A stretch of 64,000 nt of DNA. It comes from Larix kaempferi. Lineage: Eukaryota; Streptophyta; Pinopsida; Pinales; Pinaceae. Below, piece after piece: positions 55,281 to 64,000 of this stretch. How positions within the stretch are numbered: position 1 is the first letter of the stretch; the number at the start of each line of letters is the position of its first letter. The position numbers were made by a program, and so were the translations under genes. The notes below the pieces were generated by a model. That model was given only the letters and a program-made list of their open reading frames with translations. It had not been told where the DNA came from and did no database searches. The stretch lies in the NCBI GenBank assembly GCA_027924585.1, contig BSBM01000007.1, positions 8,132,001 through 8,196,000 of the forward strand. Direction: 5' to 3'.

Positions 55281-57276
55281 ATACTATTCATCATGCACAT
55301 AAAGTTGGCCAGTGCGTTCGTCAACCCAAAGGGCATCACTACGAACTTGTAGTGGCCGTAATAGGTTCGAAATGCGGTCTTGTTGATATCCTCATCACAG
55401 ATCCTTACCTGATGGTATCCGGATCATAAGTCGATCTATGAGAATATCTTCGCTCCTCCGACTTAGTCAAATAAGTCGTCGATTCTAGGGAGTGGGTAGC
55501 GGTTCTTAATGGTCATCTTGTTGAGTTGGCAGTAATCGATGCACATCCACATCGTGTCGTCTTTCTTCTTGAAAAAGAGTATCAGTGCGCCCCAAGGCGA
55601 CACACTAGGTCAGATATACCCTTGTCAATTAGTTCTTGTAACTAAAGTTTGAGCTCCACCAATTCTGGTGTGCTCATGTGGTATGGGGCTTTAGAAGCTG
55701 GCACTGACCCAAGTGTCAGTTCGATAGAAAAGTCTAAGCCTCGTTTAGGTGGTAATCCCAGTATTTCCTCGGGAAATACATCCTTGAATTCTACGAGGAC
55801 TGGGAAATATTTGATCTTCTGTTCCCTATCAGTTTCTATGTTTTGGATGTTGACGGCAAAGAGTTTGCATCCCTTTCTGATACATTTCTTTGCTTGTGGT
55901 GCAGAGATTTGTCTTATCGACACTTTCTTAGGGAGACCCTGAATTGTCTTCTGAATCCGTTGGTCATCTTTGCAAAGTAATGATTTGTTTAAGCAGTCTA
56001 GGAGGAAATGGTGTCTTTCCGACCAATCCATGTCGATGAGTACGTCGTACGACCCTAGGGGTAGAATTTTTAAATCTAACCTAGTTTGAAAACCGTTTAA
56101 GTTTATCTCGCAAGTTTTAACTAACTCGGAGATCTTTCGTTTGGTACTGGTGGCTAGTTGTACCAGCCACGGTTTCTCGTGAGATTCCCGGTTCAATTTG
56201 CAAGTGTCCACTAACCTAGGGGAGATATAACTTTGGCACACGCCGGGATCTATTAAAACTGAAACTGAAGTGTTAGAGATCTTACCCTCTAATTCAACCA
56301 TGGTGGCTTGGTGATCTTCCTGTTGACCGTGGAGAGCAGCATAAATTCTTGGTGTCTTTGCAATGTCTCCTATGGTAGTCTCTGTTTGGAGGTTGTGTAA
56401 AACTCCATCCATTTTGCTGGGGCAGTCTCTGTAGTAGTGGGGCCCTTGGCATTTCCAGCAAGAAATGGTGGGTGGGATAGCTTTGGTCCCTTTGTTGAAT
56501 GTTGGTCTGTTGACAGGTGCTGGGGGTGCACTTGGTCGTGGTTGAGGTCGATTGAAGCCTCTGTTATGTGGAAAACTGTTGTTGTGTTTTCAAAAGGGTG
56601 GGGGTTTAAAACCCGGTTTGTGGTTGTCTGAGAAGGTTATGAACCTGTTTCTATTCCAGTTGATGTTGTCATTCCTTGGCTATCCATGTTCATAACATAG
56701 CCTTGCTTAATGTAAGGTTATGTCAAAGGTTTTGGGCATGTCGAACTCTATCTTTTCTATAAATTTTTGTGGCATCCCTCCCAAGAACTGTTGAATCTTT
56801 ACCTTCTCGTCTTTAATATAAGGCACATAGTGCAGCAAGTCTAAGAATCGGTTTATGAATGCTTCCATAGTCAGGGAGCCCATTTCTAACTGATGGAATT
56901 CTTTTATTTTCTTGTCAAAGAACCTTTCAGACATATACTTGTCCTGGAATATTCTATTAAAGGTATCCCATGTTATGTCTCTTAATTCTTGCCCCTTAGT
57001 GTGTTTCAAGTCCCACCACCATCTGGCATCTTTACCATTTAGGTTCTATATGGCGAGTCGGGCTTGCATTTCATTGGAGTAGTTATGAACTTTGAAGTAT
57101 TTGTTCATTCCTAGAAGCCACTCTTTGGCCTTCTCTCCAGAGTTGATTTCTCCGTCATAAGTCGGGGCTATTATCTTCCTAAACTCCCCTTGCAGACTAT
57201 CATCACTCTTCCTCCTTTTTTTGCAAGGAGATGGTGAACCGTTATCGTTGGAAGAGCTCTTACAATCTCTTTCCAT
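55281..57276 (-). pseudogene. Ty3 gag-protease-reverse transcriptase remnant
   Basis: The minus strand from the ATG at 57276 encodes a basic Gag N-terminus (CKKRRKSDD), the retrotransposon Gag domain (FNRIFQDKYMSERFFDKKIK, EFHQLEMGSLTMEAFINRF), and a knuckle CWKCQGPHYYRDC near 56430 (C-x2-C-x3-H-x4-C). An aspartic protease follows with LIDPG in place of the usual D-S/T-G, then the reverse transcriptase start ([54 protein letters not shown]). It stops there, before the YxDD box, at the LTR junction. Stops interrupt it at several places. One fits CAG to TAG (before PRNDN) and one CGA to TGA (after PPF). The longest open pieces are 57276-57046, 57009-56707 and 56412-55642. Confidence 0.9.
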
Positions 57277-57765
57277 GGTTTTAGGTATGTGTTCTCCCCG
57301 CTCTTCTCCCTTAGGGCTGGTAGTCCTTTTTGTGTGATTGTTTCCATTTTTGGAGGTGTTGACTGAGAGTGAGGGCTATCCGAGAGGGTTAGCCTTTGTT
57401 AAGGTCTAAAGGAGTACCTTATTTATGGCCTACTGTTTTGTTCTTTCCTGCATATTTTAATCTCGGAAACTTCGGAACTCTGCATGCAGGTTTTGCATAG
57501 ATTGTCTCCAATCTGAGTTTAGTTCGACCACCACCTCTTTCTCTCGGGGTGGTGAGTCCAGTTTCCCATGAATGTTGCTGCCCTATTCTGCATTCATTCT
57601 TCCAGACATTTTTTGTACCTGAAATGTTATATAAGATAGAGAACAGAAAATTATATTAGTTCATTCGTAAAACAAAATAGAATGTAAATGTATGTTTTTG
57701 CTTGTTGTGCATCTGCAGCGGATGTTTGTAATGAGCCCAATAGGTCACTTAGTTTTTGTAACTGG

Positions 57766-57777
57766 GCTCTGATACCA
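57766..57777 (-). promoter_or_regulatory. Primer-binding site of the minus-strand Ty3 element
   Basis: The minus strand reads TGGTATCAGAGC, two bases after the LTR end GGGACATTACA. Confidence 0.9.
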
Positions 57778-57779
57778 CT

Positions 57780-60700
57780 TGTAATGTCCCAAAAATCGTA
57801 AAGATTTAAAATTTTCTGCAAATGTAGTAAAATCTATTTTCAGAGTCAATGATTGACTTCAACATTGGTAAAATAATAAGAAATGTACAAGCACCTGTTT
57901 GTTGTAATTAAGAGTTTAAAATTCCTTTTCCTAAGTATCCATGTTTACTGAACTCAAATTCTACTGCTTTGCGAAAGTGTTTTATAAGAATTTGCGGAAG
58001 TATTTTTGAGATGGTTTAGATGTATAAACCGTCGCATGTGTGCCAATTTATGAATGCTATACAATGAATCTCTGTCTTTCGGCTATATGGATTTAAAGGC
58101 ATATGTATTAAAGTTTCACTAGTCCTTCAGGTGACTTAGATCCCTTTTTGTTTGGTGGCGATTGACGCCCATGATGAGATACTTGGACTTTTGAGAAGGC
58201 AAGATACCTTGACCGGGTTGCCGAGAGGTAGGGCTAAGAATTCAAGACCTCTGACTTACATAGCGAATTTCGGTAATGCATTTAAATGTTTGCTTGGTTT
58301 GCAGGTACACTTATGTTATCATATTTGTGGGCTGCTTTACTCACCATGCTGACAAATACTAAGCCTAAACTATGTGATGTTTGAAGAATGGCACCCTAAG
58401 GCTTGATGGGTAGTTGTAAAATAATGTGTACCCTATAAGGTAGGTCAACTTGGTGAAGGAACTTTGGTATTATGTATAGTTTTTGGACCTGCTTATTTGT
58501 ATAACTTTGTTCTACCAAAGTGCCATTTCTTACTATATAAATGAAGGTCCAAATCGAAATATTGAGGTTGGTGTAGAATTAAATGAGCTCTACGCTGGCA
58601 CATAGTCGAGCTGCCAGTTGTACCGAGGGTTTCCTCTTGGGGTTTTACACCCACAAAATGTATTTTCGTAGTCTGCTTCACTTGTTTCGTAGTATGTGAA
58701 GTTGGGGTTTTCGTGCTCTGGCCTGAGCTCTTGCTCATGGCCAATGCACTCTGCTTGGTTTAAAACACAGAGATAGAGACTAATACTAAGGTAATATCCA
58801 TCCTATCCCATGTTTCGTTTACTGTTGCTTCACTTGAATATAGTTTGATAAAACTCTCAGGGTTTCGACTTCGTGTGGTTTCTCTAACTAGCAGGTAATG
58901 GGTGGATTCTCCCTTTAGTTTGGCTACTGAGTTGCTGGTCAAAAATTGACTCGGAGGCATTGTTACTGGTTAGTCAGAGTCATCCTTCCTTTACTCTTCC
59001 TCTCGCCTCTGTGGGTTGAGGTCGTTGGTGTGAATTATGGGGAGCTTCGTGCTTCTGGTTTGAGCCTACTACCACGATTTTTTTGTTGCCTGGAGGTCGC
59101 CGTTGAATAGACCCTTCTATAATGTATCTATTGTTTTAGTTTGGAGGTTGTCCATTCGGTCAGATGCTGAATGTTTTTGTAGAACTCAAATGTAATAATA
59201 CCCATTTTAAATCTGGGGTTTACGCATTTGCATTTTGGTTTGGGTGGAAGAGTCCTGGACCTGTGTAAAGGAGAGGAGTGGCCATATGTATGTTTCAATA
59301 TTGATATGTAAATATTTTTGTCCCTGAGTTGTCTCTCTATATGAAGACAATGGTTTGAGAGTGTTTTTAGAAAAATCAATGTGATTATCATGGCTCTGTT
59401 TGTTGAAAGACTGGCTGTAGGTTTTCACTTTGATAAATGGTAACGAAAATGCTTGCGTGGGATGCACCCATGCTCTGTGTAAAAGAGACACCACATTGTC
59501 TTTTATTATTTTGTTGATGACAGGCTTTTCCTAGAAATGTTGATAAATTTCAATCTTATGAGTTTTATTTCGATAATAATAATGCCTTCTAGTGATGTTG
59601 AAATGTCGTAGTTTCGATCTGGGATAGGATACCTATGGTTGTTTTGGTTACTTAAGAAAAAGGGTTTCTAAATGTTTAAGAATATGCTGCTCATGTTTTT
59701 AAAAGAAATGGAATGCCTGAGTCTTGGTTTGCAATTCGTTTCTCCATGAAGTGCTTGTTGTGTTTATCTCTGTGTGATGATAGAGTTGATGACTAAATTC
59801 GTAGAGCTGGTTTTAAACATTGAGGTACTTTGATTTAAAGTCAAGAAAGGAATAAAGGACACGTTGATGGTCTTTTCTACTATTTGATGTTTGCAATATG
59901 AGATAGAGTTTTTCTTGTGGAAGCAACAGAAATACAGATATTAAAATGAACAGCATTCACATCTCAGATATATAAAAAGTTTAAGAGAATCAAACACTGT
60001 TTTCAGAAAATGGAAATGTGTATATAAAAAGAAACAATACTTCTACCCTGAATGAGCAATCTGAGTTTATTTAAATTCTTGAGAACTGCTTTCTGGGTTA
60101 TGAGTTTGCTAGGATGTCTAGCATAGGAACCTGCTAGACATTCTCCTGATCCTAGTTGCTAGGTAGCGTGATCCTAGCTTACAATAATGCCCTCTGTTTA
60201 TTCCTATCAGAAAGTCTATAATTAAATGATTTTTAGGATGCAAGAGAAATATAACTAGACCAATGATGTTGGGCTAGCACCTGATATTACTTATCTAAAC
60301 TCTTTTATAACTTAAGTTGAAAGGTTCACATTTCATACCTAATTACTTTGTGACCTGCTCCCTTCTTGAAATAACCTACACACTCAATCCATAGTTAGTG
60401 TAGAGCCTTCTAAGCTCAGTTGTCCTGTTACAATGACTTTGGGGCAACCACGTTTCTCCCAAACTTGACCCCTGAACCGTTCTCGGTTCCCTCTGGATCC
60501 CCCCGAGTTTGGTTCCAACATGCAATGAGAGAGAGAGAGAGACCCTAGGTCCATTGCTGGTCAAGATCTGGAAATTATTAGCTGAGGCTGCTTCAGTTTC
60601 TTTGAGCAAAATGCCTTTTTTCTGATTACCATAAGAGAATGATAGTAAAAGAAGATGATCCCCAAAACTTGGGATCTGCCCTCTTTAAGTAGGGGAGTAT

Positions 60701-61996
60701 TTAATTCGGATTGTTGGAACAACAGCTTCTTTAAAATAAATATTTAATATTCAATTAGAAGAAACTAAATACTAACTAGTTCTCTTTGAACTAGGACTCT
60801 TCCTTTGTTTTAGTTATGAGTGATTATTTAAACTTTTCATAATATTTATGGTAACAATAATTATCATAATAATAATTATACCTCTACTTAATTGTTAATA
60901 CATTATTTATTTTAATAATAAATAATGGTAGTAATAATCATAATTATTATAATAGTATTTTCTTTACCTAAGTATTAAGGTACTATTAATACTACTTGCC
61001 AAGGTGGCTGCCCACTAAATAATAATACTTCATTACTATTTCAAAATAATGTGGTACTTCATTAAGCACAACTATGTGCTTTTAAAAAAGTCTTTTATAA
61101 CTAATTAATCACATCCCAATTTAATTAAATTCTTAATAATTATAATAATAAATCTTGTTTCTTCTCAATATACTTTTTGTTTAACAAATTAAGGATAGGG
61201 TCCACTTCTTTGGACGATCTTTCGGTGGCTTGGATAGGCACCTCTAGTCTCTCTCTTGCATGTTGGATTTCCTCATTTAACATGGTATCTCCTGCAGCAG
61301 GTGATGATAGATAAAAGATTAATCATTTAACCAAATTAAATAGATGTGATAAAAGTGCTCTTCAGAGTCTTTCTGACTCAACACTTTGAAATTTCGTAAT
61401 CCCGAGTGCTCTTCAGAGACATTTAACTCAACACTCTCACATGGGCGTTACTCTAGTGCAATTCCAGAGTCCCTTCTCAACACTAGTGCTAGAATGTGGT
61501 TTTGAGGCACATCTAGAATATTTAAGTTTCCTCAAATCCGATATTCGTTTATCAAGCTTGGAGTGCTCCAGGGATTATGCCCAACACTCAATGTACATCA
61601 GAGCTTACTCCCAGTACATCATATTTCCTCTAGGTACATCGGGGCCTTTTCCCAGTACGTAGGTAGTTTGTGTGTTTCCGATTTTATGCACAACACACCA
61701 TATAAGTCAATTATGTCATTCACATCACTCCACAGTATGTAAGAAAAAGTCATCTAAGTATATTAGTGTTTTGTACCCACATCAAAACATAATAAGAACA
61801 TTGGGGCTTCCTTGCCCAATATATATAATCAAGTAATGAAATTCAATCAAGGTCCATGCCCAATATGTCAGTCTACAAAAGGATAAATCATATGTACTAG
61901 GGCTTATGCCCAATAATCAAAATAAATCATAGGTGTTGGGGTCATGGCCCAATATAACATCATAAAACGGCCAGTCCAAAAATTCAGGATATTACA
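57780..61996 (-). repeat. 4217-bp 5' LTR of the minus-strand Ty3 element
   Basis: TGTAATATCCTG at 61996 to GGGACATTACA at 57780. It shares blocks with the 28944-33141 LTR in opposite orientation. It contains a GA microsatellite (60526-60542). The frames at 58493-58744, 58760-58960, 59128-59494, 60376-60609 and 61441-61662 are not supported as genes. Confidence 0.85.
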
Positions 61997-62260
61997 TCCC
62001 ATACCAACAGCTAGTTAGTTGCATCATGATGCTGCCACTTGTCCATTGCCTTCTACCCCACATTCCATTCCACCTAGTGGGTCAGTAAACACTCTTTCAA
62101 CAGTCCCCTTAGGTGTTTGTCTCCTATTTAATTTATTAAATAATAAAATATTGTGCAATTACAGTTATCCTTGGACACTTGTCCAATATAAAACTTTACA
62201 ATAAAAGTTAACATAATGTTTCCAACATAAAATGTTTTTTAGCAAAAAGGGCATGTTACA

Positions 62261-62298
62261 TCGATCCAAATCAAAAAATTATATAATAATTAGTATAT
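62261..62298. other. 38-bp spacer between two head-to-head LTRs
   Basis: AT-rich; it separates TGTAACATGCCC (minus strand, left) from TGTAACATACCC (plus strand, right). Confidence 0.7.
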
Positions 62299-64000
62299 TG
62301 TAACATACCCTTTTTGCCGGAAAACATTTTGTGTTAGAAAACATTATGATAACTTTTATTGTAAAGTTTTATGTTGGACAGGTGTCCAAGGATGACTGTA
62401 ATCTGCACAATATTTTATTATTTAATAAATAAATAGCAGACAAACACCTAAAACGACCGTTTAAAGAGTGGTTACTGATCCACTAGGTGGAATGGAATCT
62501 GGGGTAGAAGGCAATGGACAAGTGGCAGCATCATGATGCAACTAACTAGTTGTTGGTATGGGACAACTCCCTTGAAATGTTTTCATAGTGCCCTGAAAGA
62601 TGGGACTGGAGCTTGAGGCTCATTTATTCCAAACTGGCCACAAAATACCTAGGCAGTCTATATAATAGCCATCAAATTATGAACTAAGGTTCATCACTTT
62701 TCCTGATGAGGAAATTTACCTTGGGGTTTTACTGTGTTTGCACCCAAGAGATTTGATGACGGGATATGTTAAGTTGTTGATCATGTTGTGAGTCTGCAAT
62801 ACTCTTTTGAGTTTCAGGAGTTTGATGTTGAGTGATGAAGGCATGTTTTGAATTTAGGAGTTTGATGCTGAGTGCTGAAGGCATATTGAGTGCCTTGCTT
62901 CTACACAGATTCCATCTGCTTAGTGGTTCAGTAATCAGGCTCGGGGGTTCACAAGAAGCCAGCATTTGGTTGCTTCTTCTGAAATAGGTTGGGGGGAATA
63001 GGCCTCCTTGGGTGTTTGTCGGCCCTATCTTCAATTACAGGTTCCATTATCTTTCTCTAATTTCAAGGCATTTAAAGTTCAGCTGTATAAATACTTTTAC
63101 TGTTTTTATTTTATAAATTTATTTTAGTTTTCTGAGTAAGTTAAGATTCTATATAGAAATGATTTAGATTGGTTAAAATAGCTCTCTGCATTTTTCCCCA
63201 TGCAAGTGGATCTGCATCGTACTTTAGTCAAGAGACAAATTAAGTTGGATAGATAAATGATAGGCAAAATAGCCATGTGAATGAGAAGATAAAAAAAAAA
63301 TGTTGTATTTTCCTAAGTTACTGTTTACTATTAATTTCCTATGTATACATGTATCAGTGTTTTTCCTTATCATTTTCTGTACAGATAATTGTTTTCAAAA
63401 TTTACAGTAATGTTTTCTCCATTTTATAAATATCAGTTGTCTAGGAATAAATAATTTTCCTTTGTAAAATTATATGAATTACTTTTCTATGTTATAATAT
63501 TTAAAACATATGTAAGTTTATATCAGACAGTTGCATAATTTAGACCTCAACATACAGCATATTATTATCATTTTTCTTTTTCAAAAATAGTGCATAGTAA
63601 TAAACACAAATTTCTTCATGTACATAATCACCTACTATTATGCTATTTATTATTTCAATATGGCAAACAAATCTTTTTGTCATACAACAGAAGTCTTATG
63701 TTTCAAACCTGGGGTTTTACACATTTCATTTTCAAATCCAAACGTTTAAACTATTAAATTTATCATTATATTTTAAACAAAACCAAGTTATCGTTTTCAC
63801 ATCACAAACAGTTAGAAGTTTTTAGCTTCACATTACCATTCCAAAATAGGAAAACGAAACTGTTACCAATACATTTTATAACTGTAAATCTTGATATCAA
63901 CTCTCAGCACACAGGAAACATTTTTAACCAATCATAAGCATAAAGTTAAACCTTGAGTTTATTTCCATAAAGTCAAACATTTAAACTGTAATCGTTCCCA
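62299..64000 (+). mobile_element. Long LTR (family B, right copy), runs off the window
   Basis: Starts TGTAACATACCC. It mirrors the left copy through 62299-62566 against 61997-62260, and 62567 to about 63400 against 54359 to about 53500, with roughly 8 % difference in the part checked by eye. TATA-like TCTATATAATAG is at 62657-62668. The small frame at 62729-63034 (minus) is not supported as a gene. The end is not in the window. Confidence 0.75.
62657..62668 (+). promoter_or_regulatory. LTR TATA box, right copy
   Basis: TCTATATAATAG, followed by GCCATCAAATTATGAAC, the same context as the left copy on the other strand. Confidence 0.55.

Larger units (their letters stand above)
54360..61996 (-). 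mobile_element. Ty3/gypsy retrotransposon, minus strand, internally deleted
   Basis: It is flanked by a perfect TCCCA duplication. Reading on the minus strand: 5' LTR 61996-57780 (4217 bp, TGTAATATCC...GGGACATTACA), primer-binding site, gag, zinc knuckle, protease and the first part of reverse transcriptase. Then comes an abrupt join to the last 921 bp of the 3' LTR (55280-54360). The rest of pol, the polypurine tract and about 3.3 kb of the 3' LTR are missing. The join lies at TATGTGAAG, which is also present at the matching place in the 5' LTR (58693-58701). The two LTR segments differ at several percent of sites, mostly transitions, so the copy is much older than the copia element at 21326. 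Confidence 0.9.
53400..62260 (-). mobile_element. Long LTR (family B, left copy), split by a Ty3 insertion
   Basis: On the minus strand it starts TGTAACATGCCC at 62260, runs to 61997, resumes at 54359 after the 7.6-kb insertion and continues to at least about 53400. The far end was not found. It aligns base for base, inverted, with the copy starting at 62299. A TATA-like CTATATAAGAG on the minus strand (54260-54250) marks its promoter, with transcription running leftwards. The insertion duplicated TCCCA (54355-54359, 61997-62001). Confidence 0.75.

Overview
The window looks like intergenic heterochromatin from a plant with a very large genome, most probably a conifer. I found no intact host gene. 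The evidence is dense nesting of LTR retrotransposons (Ty1/copia and chromodomain Ty3 elements with LTRs near 4.2 kb), a CACTA-type DNA transposon, a LINE remnant, decayed fragments of plant genes (RanGAP, an LRR-VIII receptor kinase, eIF2-gamma, an NT-C2 domain protein) and a minimal type-I hammerhead ribozyme like those of Penelope-like elements. Penelope-like elements of the Dryad group are known from conifers; the species itself is inference.

Layout. 1-6.3 kb: AT-rich non-coding DNA with direct repeats, the hammerhead (3756-3799), a composite foldback element (4656-5063), a minisatellite and a possible CACTA terminus (to 5330). 6.3-11.1 kb: a 3.9-kb minus-strand LTR (6325-10245) with its primer-binding site, then a second primer-binding site (10774-10785) beside a decayed coiled-coil reading frame. 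12.87-13.9 kb and 48.9-49.9 kb: two arrays of GC-rich subterminal repeats, each ending in a CACTA terminus and pointing inward. Between them lie a tRNA-Val-like sequence and fragments of eIF2-gamma, an NT-C2 protein, an LRR-VIII kinase and RanGAP, all on the minus strand, plus several younger insertions.

The younger insertions are: a complete copia element (21326-27532; 765-bp LTRs, TSD GGTTT, one frame broken only by three TAG codons); a truncated Ty3 chromovirus with a 4198-bp LTR (27.9-33.14 kb) that cuts the RanGAP fragment; a non-autonomous copia-like element (39124-42079) with one intact ORF joining a Gag-like head to a repeat-rich tail; a LINE 3' end (42080-43233); and a 3026-bp LTR element (44863-47888) with 234-bp TG...TA LTRs, TSD ACCCC and a coiled-coil ORF. 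The last one sits inside a degenerate repeat array of about 190 bp.

50-64 kb: long LTRs of one superfamily. A minus-strand Ty3 element (54360-61996, TSD TCCCA) with a 4217-bp LTR has inserted into a related LTR. That LTR faces a second copy head-to-head across 38 bp (62260/62299), so two LTR promoters point away from each other.

Most likely order of events: old LTRs, satellite and captured gene fragments first, then the Ty3 elements, and last the copia element, whose LTRs differ at only about 5 of 765 sites. Many nonsense codons are CAG to TAG or CGA to TGA changes, as expected from deamination of methylated cytosine.
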